Assembly (NCBI GenBank): GCA_023055355.1
Contig: JALJCS010000002.1
Span: 77,395,001-77,459,000, forward strand
DNA: 64,000 nt
DNA from: Agelaius tricolor
Lineage: Eukaryota > Chordata > Aves > Passeriformes > Icteridae
Direction of reading: 5' to 3'
The notes beneath the pieces were generated by a model. It was not told the origin of the DNA, ran no database searches, and was given only the letters and a program-made list of their open reading frames with translations. Below, piece after piece: positions 49,732-63,650 of the stretch (position 1 is the stretch's first letter; each line of letters starts with the position of its first letter). A program made the position numbers and the translations under genes.

Positions 49732-52700
49732 AGATGCCAAAATTAAGCCCACAGATGTTGCAAAAGCTGGGGAAAAAGTCAAGAAGGAAGAGACAACTTG
49801 GAGGGGAAGATTTAAAAGACATGGCATGGATGCTTCAAAAGAAGAAAAAAAAAAAGGAAAAAATCTTTCCCAAAGTCCAAGCCATCAAAAGGCATGGCAT
49901 GTCATCAAGTGCAGGGACATGCACCAAAGATTCCTCTCTTGGTCGCCATTGAAATCGCAAGATTCCGTTTCCCTTCCCGAAAGGAAATTTCATTTCCTTT
50001 CGGGAAGGAAACGGAATCTTGCGACCCTGGAAAGAAAGGCTTCCAAAGCCTCGGGAAAGGAGATAGGATCCAATGAAATGCGAGTGAAAAAAGCGGCAAA
50101 AAAGCCAGAAAATGGGGACTTGTCGTGTCTTCCAGAAATGGTCTGTGAGGAAAAGAGTTGCATTGCAAAGGAGCAAAAGATGCCAAAAGTAAGCTCAGAG
50201 ATGTTGCAAAAGCTGGGGAAAAAGTCAAGGAGGAAGACAGAACTTGGGAAAATATGGGGGACATGGTATGAACACTTGAAAATATCTAAAATCAAAAAAA
50301 AAAAAAATCTTCCCCATATGCCAGTAAGTGCAGGCACATGAGCAAAGCTTGCCCAAATTGATCCCTGCTGAAGGCTAAAAGAGAAAAGAAGGACTTACAA
50401 ACAGGCTGGAACGGAGATATCATCAAAGGAATTGCAATTGGAGGAGAAAAAAAAGAAAAGTGGGAAATTTGGGCAATTTAGTGACTAGAAGAAAATGGAC
50501 CGGGATTATATCAGAGCAGCGCAAAAAACCAAAAGATGCCAAAATTAAGCCCACAGATGTTGCAAAAGCCGGGGAAAATGTCAAGGAAGAAGAGAAATCT
50601 TGGAGAGGAAGATATGAGGGACATGGTATGAACACTTGAAAAAATCTAAAATCAAAAAAAAAAAAATCTTCCCCATATGCCAGTAAGTGCAGGCACATGT
50701 GCAAAGCTTGCCCAAATTGATCCCCGCTGAAGGCTAAAAGAGAAAAGAAGGACTTACAAACAGGCTGGAACGGAGATATCATCAAAGGAATTGCAATTGG
50801 AGGAGAAAAAAAAGAAAAGTGGGAAATTTGGGCAATTTAGTGACTAGAAGAAAATGGACCGGGATTATATCAGAGCAGTGCAAAAAACCAAAAGATGCCA
50901 AAATTAAGCCCACAGATGTTGCAAAAGCCGGGGAAAAAGTCAAGAAGGAAGACACAACTTGGAGGGGAAGATTTAAAAGACATGGCATGGATGCTTCAAA
51001 AGAAGAAAAAAAAAAAGGAAAAAATCTTTCCCAAAGTCCAAGCCATCAAAAGGCATGGCATGTCATCAAGTGCAGGGACATGCACCAAAGATTCCTCTCT
51101 TGGTCGCCATTGAAATCGCAAGATTCCGTTTCCCTTCCCGAAAGGAAATTTCATTTCCTTTCGGGAAGGAAACGGAATCTTGCGACCCTGGAAAGAAAGG
51201 CTTCCAAAGCCTCGGGAAAGGAGATAGGATCCAATGAAATGCGAGTGAAAAAAGCGGCAAAAAAGCCAGAAAATGGGGACTTGTCGTGTCTTCCAGAAAT
51301 GGTCTGTGAGGAAAAGAGTTGCATTGCAAAGGAGCAAAAGATGCCAAAAGTAAGCTCAGAGATGTTGCAAAAGCTGGGGAAAAAGTCAAGGAGGAAGACA
51401 GAACTTGGGAAAATATGGGGGACATGGTATGAACACTTGAAAATATCTAAAATCAAAAAAAAAAAAAATCTTCCCCATATGCCAGTAAGTGCAGGCACAT
51501 GAGCAAAGCTTGCCCAAATTGATCCCTGCTGAAGGCTAAAAGAGAAAAGAAGGACTTAGAAACAGGCTGGAACGGAGATATCATCAAAGGAATTGCAATT
51601 GGAGGAGAAAAAAAAGAAAAGTGGGAAATTTGGGCAATTTAGTGACTAGAAGAAAATGGACCGGGATTATATCAGAGCAGCGCAAAAAACCAAAAGATGC
51701 CAAAATTAAGCCCACAGATGTTGCAAAAGCCGGGGAAAATGTCAAGGAAGAAGAGAAATCTTGGAGAGGAAGATATGAGGGACATGGGATGAACACTTGA
51801 AAAAATCTAAAATCAAAAAAAAAAAAATCTTCCCCATATGCCAGTAAGTGCAGGCACATGTGCAAAGCTTGCCCAAATTGATCCCCGCTGAAGGCTAAAA
51901 GAGAAAAGAAGGACTTACAAACAGGCTGGAACGGAGATATCATCAAAGGAATTGCAATTGGAGGAGAAAAAAAAGAAAAGTGGGAAATTTGGGCAATTTA
52001 GTGACTAGAAGAAAATGGACCGGGATTCTATCAGAGCAGTGCAAAAAACCAAAAGATGCCAAAACTAAGCTCACAGACCTTGCAAAAGCTGGGGAAAAAG
52101 TCAAGAAGGAAGAGACAACTTGGAGGGGAAGATTTAAAAGACATGGCATGGATGCTTCAAAAGAAGAAAAAAAAAAAGAAAAAAATCTTTCCCAAAGTCC
52201 AAGCCATCAAAAGGCATGGCATGTCATCAAGTGCAGGGACATGCACCAAAGATTCCTCTCTTGGTCGCCATTGAAATCGCAAGATTCCGTTTCCCTTCCC
52301 GAAAGGAAATTTCATTTCCTTTCGGGAAGGAAACGGAATCTTGCGACCCTGGAAAGAAAGGCTTCCAAAGCCTCGGGAAAGGAGATAGGATCCAATGAAA
52401 TGCGAGTGAAAAAAGAGGCAAAAAAGCCAGAAAATGGGGACTTGTCGTGTCTTCCAGAAAAGGTCTGTGAGGAAAAGAGCTGCATTGCAAAGCACCAAAA
52501 GATGCCAAAAGTAAGCTCAGAGATGTTGCAAAAGCTGGGGAAAAAGTCAAGGAGGAAGACACAACTTGGGAAAATATGGGGTCACATGGTATGAACACTT
52601 GAAAGTATCTAATATAAAAAAAAAAAAAATCTTCCCCATATGCCAGTAAGTGCAGGCACATGAGCAAAGCTTGCCCAAATTGATCCCTGCTGAAGGCTAA

Positions 52701-55700
52701 AAGAGAAAAGAAGGACTTACAAACAGGCTGGAACGGAGATATCATCAAAGGAATTGCAATTGGAGGAGAAAAAAAAGAAAAGTGGGAAATTTGGGCAATT
52801 TAGTGACTAGAAGAAAATGGACCGGGATTATATCAGAGCAGTGCAAAAAACCAAAAGATGCCAAATTTAAGCCCACAGATGTTGCAAAAGCCAGGGAAAA
52901 TGTCAAGGAAAAAGAGAAATCTTGGAGAGGAAGATATGAGGGACATGGTATGAACACTTGAAAAAATCTAAAATCAAAAAAAAAAAATCTTCCCCATATG
53001 CCAGTAAGTGCAGGCACATGTGCAAAGCTTGCCCAAATTGATCCCCGCTGAAGGCTAAAAGAGAAAAGAAGGACTTACAAACAGGCTGGAACGGAGATAT
53101 CATCAAAGGAATTGCAATTGGAGGAGAAAAAAAAGAAAAGTGGGAAATTTGGGCAATTTAGTGACTAGAAGAAAATGGACCGGGATTATATCAGAGCAGT
53201 GCAAAAAACCAAAAGATGCCAAAACTAAGCTCACAGACCTTGCAAAAGCTGGGGAAAAAGTCAAGAAGGAAGAGACAACTTGGAGGGGAAGATTTAAAAG
53301 ACATGGCATGGATGCTTCAAAAGAAGAAAAAAAAAAAGAAAAAAATCTTTCCCAAAGTCCAAGCCATCAAAAGGCATGGCATGTCATCAAGTGCAGGGAC
53401 ATGCACCAAAGATTCCTCTCTTGGTCGCCATTGAAATCGCAAGATTCCGTTTCCCTTCCCGAAAGGAAATTTCATTTCCTTTCGGGAAGGAAACGGAATC
53501 TTGCGACCCTGGAAAGAAAGGCTTCCAAAGCCTCGGGAAAGGAGATAGGATCCAATGAAATGCGAGTGAAAAAAGAGGCAAAAAAGCCAGAAAATGGGGA
53601 CTTGTCGTGTCTTCCAGAAAAGGTCTGTGAGGAAAAGAGCTGCATTGCAAAGCACCAAAAGATGCCAAAAGTAAGCTCAGAGATGTTGCAAAAGCTGGGG
53701 AAAAAGTCAAGGAGGAAGACACAACTTGGGAAAATATGGGGTCACATGGTATGAACACTTGAAAGTATCTAATATATAAAAAAAAAAAATCTTCCCCATA
53801 TGCCAGTAAGTGCAGGCACATGAGCAAAGCTTGCCCAAATTGATCCCTGCTGAAGGCTAAAAGAGAAAAGAAGGACTTAGAAACAGGCTGGAACGGAGAT
53901 ATCATCAAAGGAATTGCAATTGGAGGAGAAAAAAAAGAAAAGTGGGAAATTTGGGCAATTTAGTGACTAGAAGAAAATGGACCGGGATTATATCAGAGCA
54001 GTGCAAAAAACCAAAAGATGCCAAATTTAAGCCCACAGATGTTGCAAAAGCCAGGGAAAATGTCAAGGAAGAAGAGAAATCTTGGAGAGGAAGATCTGAG
54101 GGACATGGGATGAACACTTGAAAAACTCTAAAATCAAAAAAAAAAAATCTTCCCCATATGCCAGTAAGTGCAGGCACATGTGCAAAGCTTGCCCAAATTG
54201 ATCCCCGCTGAAGGCTAAAAGAGAAAAGAAGGACTTACAAACAGGCTGGAACGGAGATATCATCAAAGGAATTGCAATTGGAGGAGAAAAAAAAGAAAAG
54301 TGGGAAATTTGGGCAATTTAGTGACTAGAAGAAAATGGACCGGGATTATATCAGAGCAGTGCAAAAAACCAAAAGATGCCAAAACTAAGCTCACAGACCT
54401 TGCAAAAGCTGGGGAAAAAGTCAAGAAGGAAGAGACAACTTGGAGGGGAAGATTTAAAAGACATGGCATGGATGCTTCAAAAGAAGAAAAAAAAAAAGAA
54501 AAAAATCTTTCCCAAAGTCCAAGCCATCAAAAGGCATGGCATGTCATCAAGTGCAGGGACATGCACCAAAGATTCCTCTCTTGGTCCCCATTGAAATCGC
54601 AAGATTCCGTTTCCCTTCCCGTAAGGAAATTTCATTTCCTTTCGGGAAGGAAACGGAATCTTGCGACCCTGGAAAGAAAGGCTTCCAAAGCCTCGGGAAA
54701 GGAGATAGGATCCAATGAAATGCGAGTGAAAAAAGAGGCAAAAAAGCCAGAAAATGGGGACTTGTCGTGTCTTCCAGAAATGGTCTGTGAGGAAAAGAGC
54801 TGCATTGCAAAGCACCAAAAGATGCCAAAAGTAAGCTCAGAGATGTTGCAAAAGCTGGGGAAAAAGTCAAGGAGGAAGACACAACTTGGGAAAATATGGG
54901 GTCACATGGTATGAACACTTGAAAGTATCTAATATATAAAAAAAAAAAATCTTCCCCATATGCCAGTAAGTGCAGGCACATGAGCAAAGCTTGCCCAAAT
55001 TGATCCCTGCTGAAGGCTAAAAGAGAAAAGAAGGACTTAGAAACAGGCTGGAACGGAGATATCATCAAAGGAATTGCAATTGGAGGAGAAAAAAAAGAAA
55101 AGTGGGAAATTTGGGCAATTTAGTGACTAGAAGAAAATGGACCGGGATTATATCAGAGCAGTGCAAAAAACCAAAAGATGCCAAATTTAAGCCCACAGAT
55201 GTTGCAAAAGCCAGGGAAAATGTCAAGGAAGAAGAGAAATCTTGGAGAGGAAGATATGAGGGACATGGGATGAACACTTGAAAAACTCTAAAATCAAAAA
55301 AAAAAAATCTTCCCCATATGCCAGTAAGTGCAGGCACATGTGCAAAGCTTGCAGAAATTGATCCCCGCTGAAGGCTAAAAGAGAAAAGAAGGACTTACAA
55401 ACAGGCTGGAACGGAGATATCATCAAAGGAATTGCAATTGGAGGAGAAAAAAAAGAAAAGTGGGAAATTTGGGCAATTTAGTGACTAGAAGAAAATGGAC
55501 CGGGATTCTATCAGAGCAGTGCAAAAAACCAAAAGATGCCAAAACTAAGCTCACAGACCTTGCAAAAGCTGGGGAAAAAGTCAAGAAGGAAGAGACAACT
55601 TGGAGGGGAAGATTTAAAAGACATGGCATGGATGCTTCAAAAGAAGAAAAAAAAAAAGAAAAAAATCTTTCCCAAAGTCCAAGCCATCAAAAGGCATGGC

Positions 55701-56693
55701 ATGTCATCAAGTGCAGGGACATGCACCAAAGATTCCTCTCTTGGTCGCCATTGAAATCGCAAGATTCCGTTTCCCTTCCCGAAAGGAAATTTCATTTCCT
55801 TTCGGGAAGGAAACGGAATCTTGCGACCCTGGAAAGAAAGGCTTCCAAAGCCTCGGGAAAGGAGATAGGATCCAATGAAATGCGAGTGAAAAAAGAGGCA
55901 AAAAAGCCAGAAAATGGGGACTTGTCGTGTCTTCCAGAAAAGGTCTGTGAGGAAAAGAGCTGCATTGCAAAGCACCAAAAGATGCCAAAAGTAAGCTCAG
56001 AGATGTTGCAAAAGCTGGGGAAAAAGTCAAGGAGGAAGACACAACTTGGGAAAATATGGGGTCACATGGTATGAACACTTGAAAGTATCTAATATATAAA
56101 AAAAAAAAATCTTCCCCATATGCCAGTAAGTGCAGGCACATGAGCAAAGCTTGCCCAAATTGATCCCTGCTGAAGGCTAAAAGAGAAAAGAAGGACTTAG
56201 AAACAGGCTGGAACGGAGATATCATCAAAGGAATTGCAATTGGAGGAGAAAAAAAAGAAAAGTGGGAAATTTGGGCAATTTAGTGACTAGAAGAAAATGG
56301 ACCGGGATTATATCAGAGCAGTGCAAAAAACCAAAAGATGCCAAATTTAAGCCCACAGATGTTGCAAAAGCCAGGGAAAATGTCAAGGAAAAAGAGAAAT
56401 CTTGGAGAGGAAGATCTGAGGGACATGGGATGAACACTATAAAAACTCTAAAATCAAAAAAAAAAAATCTTCCCCATATGCCAGTAAGTGCAGGCACATG
56501 TGCAAAGCTTGCAGAAATTCATCCCCGCTGAAGGCTAAAAGAGAAAAGAAGGACTTACAAACAGGCTGGAACGGAGATATCATCAAAGGAATTGCAATTG
56601 GAGGAGAAAAAAAAGAAAAGTGGGAAATTTGGGCAATTTAGTGACTAGAAGAAAATGGACCGGGATTATATCAGAGCAGTGCAAAAAACCAAA
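49732..56693 (+). repeat. Higher-order block III, copy 3 (6 full trimers)
   Basis: Starts: 49732, 50893, 52054, 53214, 54374 and 55534. Unit-specific variants match copy 2 at a shift of 6604 bp. The final trimer has a private change, aacactataaaaactc, near 56434, where other copies read aacacttgaaaaactc. Confidence 0.87.
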
Positions 56694-59600
56694 AGATGCC
56701 AAAACTAAGCTCACAGACCTTGCAAAAGCTGGGGAAAAAGTCAAGAAGGAAGAGACAACTTGGAGGGGAAGATTTAAAAGACATGGCATGGATGCTTCAA
56801 AAGAAGAAAAAAAAAAGGAAAAAATCTTTCCCAAAGTCCAAGCCATCAAAAGGCATGGCATGTCATCAAGTGCAGGGACATGCACCAAAGATTCCTCTCT
56901 TGGTCCCCATTGAAATCGCAAGATTCCGTTTCCCTTCCCGTAAGGAAATTTCATTTCCTTTCGGGAAGGAAACGGAATCTTGCGACCCTGGAAAGAAAGG
57001 CTTCCAAAGCCTCGGGAAAGGAGATAGGATCCAATGAAATGCGAGTGAAAAAAGCGGCAAAAAAGCCAGAAAATGGGGACTTGTCGTGTCTTCCAGAAAA
57101 GGTCTGTGAGGAAAAGAGCTGCATTGCAAAGCACCAAAAGATGCCAAAAGTAAGCTCAGAGATGTTGCAAAAGCTGGGGAAAAAGTCAAGGAGGAAGACA
57201 CAACTTGGGAAAATATGGGGTCACATGGTATGAACACTTGAAAGTATCTAATATAAAAAAAAAAAAAATCTTCCCCATATGCCAGTAAGTGCAGGCACAT
57301 GAGCAAAGCTTGCCCAAATTGATCCCTGCTGAAGGCTAAAAGAGAAAAGAAGGACTTAGAAACAGGCTGGAACGGAGATATCATCAAAGGAATTGCAATT
57401 GGAGGAGAAAAAAAAGAAAAGTGGGAAATTTGGGCAATTTAGTGACTAGAAGAAAATGGACCGGGATTATATCAGAGCAGTGCAAAAAACCAAAAGATGC
57501 CAAATTTAAGCCCACAGATGTTGCAAAAGCCAGGGAAAATGTCAAGGAAAAAGAGAAATCTTGGAGAGGAAGATCTGAGGGACATGGGATGAACACTTGA
57601 AAAACTCTAAAATCAAAAAAAAAAAATCTTCCCCATATGCCAGTAAGTGCAGGCACATGTGCAAAGCTTGCCCAAATTGATCCCCGCTGAAGGCTAAAAG
57701 AGAAAAGAAGGACTTACAAACAGGCTGGAACGGAGATATCATCAAAGGAATTGCAATTGGAGGAGAAAAAAAAGAAAAGTGGGAAATTTGGGCAATTTAG
57801 TGACTAGAAGAAAATGGACCGGGATTATATCAGAGCAGTGCAAAAAACCAAAAGATGCCAAAACTAAGCTCACAGACCTTGCAAAAGCTGGGGAAAAAGT
57901 CAAGAAGGAAGAGACAACTTGGAGGGGAAGATTTAAAAGACATGGCATGGATGCTTCAAAAGAAGAAAAAAAAAAAGAAAAAAATCTTTCCCAAAGTCCA
58001 AGCCATCAAAAGGCATGGCATGTCATCAAGTGCAGGGACATGCACCAAAGATTCCTCTCTTGGTCGCCATTGAAATCGCAAGATTCCGTTTCCCTTCCCG
58101 AAAGGAAATTTCATTTCCTTTCGGGAAGGAAACGGAATCTTGCGACCCTGGAAAGAAAGGCTTCCAAAGCCTCGGGAAAGGAGATAGGATCCAATGAAAT
58201 GCGAGTGAAAAAAGAGGCAAAAAAGCCAGAAAATGGGGACTTGTCGTGTCTTCCAGAAAAGGTCTGTGAGGAAAAGAGCTGCATTGCAAAGCACCAAAAG
58301 ATGCCAAAAGTAAGCTCAGAGATGTTGCAAAAGCTGGGGAAAAAGTCAAGGAGGAAGACACAACTTGGGAAAATATGGGGTCACATGGTATGAACACTTG
58401 AAAGTATCTAATATATAAAAAAAAAAAATCTTCCCCATATGCCAGTAAGTGCAGGCACATGAGCAAAGCTTGCCCAAATTGATCCCTGCTGAAGGCTAAA
58501 AGAGAAAAGAAGGACTTAGAAACAGGCTGGAACGGAGATATCATCAAAGGAATTGCAATTGGAGGAGAAAAAAAAGAAAAGTGGGAAATTTGGGCAATTT
58601 AGTGACTAGAAGAAAATGGACCGGGATTATATCAGAGCAGTGCAAAAAACCAAAAGATGCCAAATTTAAGCCCACAGATGTTGCAAAAGCCAGGGAAAAT
58701 GTCAAGGAAAAAGAGAAATCTTGGAGAGGAAGATCTGAGGGACATGGGATGAACACTTGAAAAACTCTAAAATCAAAAAAAAAAAATCTTCCCCATATGC
58801 CAGTAAGTGCAGGCACATGTGCAAAGCTTGCAGAAATTCATCCCCGCTGAAGGCTAAAAGAGAAAAGAAGGACTTACAAACAGGCTGGAACGGAGATATC
58901 ATCAAAGGAATTGCAATTGGAGGAGAAAAAAAAGAAAAGTGGGAAATTTGGGCAATTTAGTGACTAGAAGAAAATGGACCGGGATTATATCAGAGCAGTG
59001 CAAAAAACCAAAAGATGCCAAAACTAAGCTCACAGACCTTGCAAAAGCTGGGGAAAAAGTCAAGAAGGAAGAGACAACTTGGAGGGGAAGATTTAAAAGA
59101 CATGGCATGGATGCTTCAAAAGAAGAAAAAAAAAAGGAAAAAATCTTTCCCAAAGTCCAAGCCATCAAAAGGCATGGCATGTCATCAAGTGCAGGGACAT
59201 GCACCAAAGATTCCTCTCTTGGTCCCCATTGAAATCGCAAGATTCCGTTTCCCTTCCCGTAAGGAAATTTCATTTCCTTTCGGGAAGGAAACGGAATCTT
59301 TCGACCCTGGAAAGAAAGGCTTCCAAAGCCTCGGGAAAGGAGATAGGATCCAATGAAATGCGAGTGAAAAAAGCGGCAAAAAAGCCAGAAAATGGGGACT
59401 TGTCGTGTCTTCCAGAAAAGGTCTGTGAGGAAAAGAGCTGCATTGCAAAGCACCAAAAGATGCCAAAAGTAAGCTCAGAGATGTTGCAAAAGCTGGGGAA
59501 AAAGTCAAGGAGGAAGACACAACTTGGGAAAATATGGGGTCACATGGTATGAACACTTGAAAGTATCTAATATAAAAAAAAAAAAAATCTTCCCCATATG

Positions 59601-62600
59601 CCAGTAAGTGCAGGCACATGAGCAAAGCTTGCCCAAATTGATCCCTGCTGAAGGCTAAAAGAGAAAAGAAGGACTTAGAAACAGGCTGGAACGGAGATAT
59701 CATCAAAGGAATTGCAATTGGAGGAGAAAAAAAAGAAAAGTGGGAAATTTGGGCAATTTAGTGACTAGAAGAAAATGGACCGGGATTATATCAGAGCAGT
59801 GCAAAAAACCAAAAGATGCCAAATTTAAGCCCACAGATGTTGCAAAAGCCAGGGAAAATGTCAAGGAAAAAGAGAAATCTTGGAGAGGAAGATATGAGGG
59901 ACATGGTATGAACACTTGAAAAAATCTAAAATCAAAAAAAAAAAATCTTCCCCATATGCCAGTAAGTGCAGGCACATGTGCAAAGCTTGCCCAAATTGAT
60001 CCCCGCTGAAGGCTAAAAGAGAAAAGAAGGACTTACAAACAGGCTGGAACGGAGATATCATCAAAGGAATTGCAATTGGAGGAGAAAAAAAAGAAAAGTG
60101 GGAAATTTGGGCAATTTAGTGACTAGAAGAAAATGGACCGGGATTCTATCAGAGCAGTGCAAAAAACCAAAAGATGCCAAAACTAAGCTCACAGACCTTG
60201 CAAAAGCTGGGGAAAAAGTCAAGAAGGAAGAGACAACTTGGAGGGGAAGATTTAAAAGACATGGCATGGATGCTTCAAAAGAAGAAAAAAAAAAAGAAAA
60301 AAATCTTTCCCAAAGTCCAAGCCATCAAAAGGCATGGCATGTCATCAAGTGCAGGGACATGCACCAAAGATTCCTCTCTTGGTCGCCATTGAAATCGCAA
60401 GATTCCGTTTCCCTTCCCGAAAGGAAATTTCATTTCCTTTCGGGAAGGAAACGGAATCTTGCGACCCTGGAAAGAAAGGCTTCCAAAGCCTCGGGAAAGG
60501 AGATAGGATCCAATGAAATGCGAGTGAAAAAAGAGGCAAAAAAGCCAGAAAATGGGGACTTGTCGTGTCTTCCAGAAAAGGTCTGTGAGGAAAAGAGCTG
60601 CATTGCAAAGCACCAAAAGATGCCAAAAGTAAGCTCAGAGATGTTGCAAAAGCTGGGGAAAAAGTCAAGGAGGAAGACACAACTTGGGAAAATATGGGGT
60701 CACATGGTATGAACACTTGAAAGTATCTAATATATAAAAAAAAAAAATCTTCCCCATATGCCAGTAAGTGCAGGCACATGAGCAAAGCTTGCCCAAATTG
60801 ATCCCTGCTGAAGGCTAAAAGAGAAAAGAAGGACTTAGAAACAGGCTGGAACGGAGATATCATCAAAGGAATTGCAATTGGAGGAGAAAAAAAAGAAAAG
60901 TGGGAAATTTGGGCAATTTAGTGACTAGAAGAAAATGGACCGGGATTATATCAGAGCAGTGCAAAAAACCAAAAGATGCCAAATTTAAGCCCACAGATGT
61001 TGCAAAAGCCAGGGAAAATGTCAAGGAAAAAGAGAAATCTTGGAGAGGAAGATCTGAGGGACATGGGATGAACACTTGAAAAACTCTAAAATCAAAAAAA
61101 AAAAATCTTCCCCATATGCCAGTAAGTGCAGGCACATGTGCAAAGCTTGCAGAAATTCATCCCCGCTGAAGGCTAAAAGAGAAAAGAAGGACTTACAAAC
61201 AGGCTGGAACGGAGATATCATCAAAGGAATTGCAATTGGAGGAGAAAAAAAAGAAAAGTGGGAAATTTGGGCAATTTAGTGACTAGAAGAAAATGGACCG
61301 GGATTATATCAGAGCAGTGCAAAAAACCAAAAGATGCCAAAACTAAGCTCACAGACCTTGCAAAAGCTGGGGAAAAAGTCAAGAAGGAAGAGACAACTTG
61401 GAGGGGAAGATTTAAAAGACATGGCATGGATGCTTCAAAAGAAGAAAAAAAAAAGGAAAAAATCTTTCCCAAAGTCCAAGCCATCAAAAGGCATGGCATG
61501 TCATCAAGTGCAGGGACATGCACCAAAGATTCCTCTCTTGGTCCCCATTGAAATCGCAAGATTCCGTTTCCCTTCCCGTAAGGAAATTTCATTTCCTTTC
61601 GGGAAGGAAACGGAATCTTTCGACCCTGGAAAGAAAGGCTTCCAAAGCCTCGGGAAAGGAGATAGGATCCAATGAAATGCGAGTGAAAAAAGCGGCAAAA
61701 AAGCCAGAAAATGGGGACTTGTCGTGTCTTCCAGAAAAGGTCTGTGAGGAAAAGAGCTGCATTGCAAAGCACCAAAAGATGCCAAAAGTAAGCTCAGAGA
61801 TGTTGCAAAAGCTGGGGAAAAAGTCAAGGAGGAAGACACAACTTGGGAAAATATGGGGTCACATGGTATGAACACTTGAAAGTATCTAATATAAAAAAAA
61901 AAAAAATCTTCCCCATATGCCAGTAAGTGCAGGCACATGAGCAAAGCTTGCCCAAATTGATCCCTGCTGAAGGCTAAAAGAGAAAAGAAGGACTTAGAAA
62001 CAGGCTGGAACGGAGATATCATCAAAGGAATTGCAATTGGAGGAGAAAAAAAAGAAAAGTGGGAAATTTGGGCAATTTAGTGACTAGAAGAAAATGGACC
62101 GGGATTATATCAGAGCAGTGCAAAAAACCAAAAGATGCCAAATTTAAGCCCACAGATGTTGCAAAAGCCAGGGAAAATGTCAAGGAAAAAGAGAAATCTT
62201 GGAGAGGAAGATATGAGGGACATGGTATGAACACTTGAAAAAATCTAAAATCAAAAAAAAAAAATCTTCCCCATATGCCAGTAAGTGCAGGCACATGTGC
62301 AAAGCTTGCCCAAATTGATCCCCGCTGAAGGCTAAAAGAGAAAAGAAGGACTTACAAACAGGCTGGAACGGAGATATCATCAAAGGAATTGCAATTGGAG
62401 GAGAAAAAAAAGAAAAGTGGGAAATTTGGGCAATTTAGTGACTAGAAGAAAATGGACCGGGATTCTATCAGAGCAGTGCAAAAAACCAAAAGATGCCAAA
62501 ACTAAGCTCACAGACCTTGCAAAAGCTGGGGAAAAAGTCAAGAAGGAAGAGACAACTTGGAGGGGAAGATTTAAAAGACATGGCATGGATGCTTCAAAAG

Positions 62601-63650
62601 AAGAAAAAAAAAAAGAAAAAAATCTTTCCCAAAGTCCAAGCCATCAAAAGGCATGGCATGTCATCAAGTGCAGGGACATGCACCAAAGATTCCTCTCTTG
62701 GTCGCCATTGAAATCGCAAGATTCCGTTTCCCTTCCCGAAAGGAAATTTCATTTCCTTTCGGGAAGGAAACGGAATCTTGCGACCCTGGAAAGAAAGGCT
62801 TCCAAAGCCTCGGGAAAGGAGATAGGATCCAATGAAATGCGAGTGAAAAAAGAGGCAAAAAAGCCAGAAAATGGGGACTTGTCGTGTCTTCCAGAAAAGG
62901 TCTGTGAGGAAAAGAGCTGCATTGCAAAGCACCAAAAGATGCCAAAAGTAAGCTCAGAGATGTTGCAAAAGCTGGGGAAAAAGTCAAGGAGGAAGACACA
63001 ACTTGGGAAAATATGGGGTCACATGGTATGAACACTTGAAAGTATCTAATATATAAAAAAAAAAAATCTTCCCCATATGCCAGTAAGTGCAGGCACATGA
63101 GCAAAGCTTGCCCAAATTGATCCCTGCTGAAGGCTAAAAGAGAAAAGAAGGACTTAGAAACAGGCTGGAACGGAGATATCATCAAAGGAATTGCAATTGG
63201 AGGAGAAAAAAAAGAAAAGTGGGAAATTTGGGCAATTTAGTGACTAGAAGAAAATGGACCGGGATTATATCAGAGCAGTGCAAAAAACCAAAAGATGCCA
63301 AATTTAAGCCCACAGATGTTGCAAAAGCCAGGGAAAATGTCAAGGAAAAAGAGAAATCTTGGAGAGGAAGATCTGAGGGACATGGGATGAACACTTGAAA
63401 AACTCTAAAATCAAAAAAAAAAAATCTTCCCCATATGCCAGTAAGTGCAGGCACATGTGCAAAGCTTGCAGAAATTGATCCCCGCTGAAGGCTAAAAGAG
63501 AAAAGAAGGACTTACAAACAGGCTGGAACGGAGATATCATCAAAGGAATTGCAATTGGAGGAGAAAAAAAAGAAAAGTGGGAAATTTGGGCAATTTAGTG
63601 ACTAGAAGAAAATGGACCGGGATTCTATCAGAGCAGTGCAAAAAACCAAA
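56694..63650 (+). repeat. Three 2319-bp dimers (56694, 59013, 61332)
   Basis: Each dimer is a 1159-bp and a 1160-bp trimer. The first trimer has a poly(A) tract one base shorter than usual and the cccgtaagg hairpin variant; the second has ggtcgccattg. The second and third dimers share a private G-to-T change in the hairpin end (cttTcgacc at 59301 and 61620) that the first lacks. They differ by at least one base in the last C (gaaattcatcc against gaaattgatcc), so this is a very recent duplication. Confidence 0.88.
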
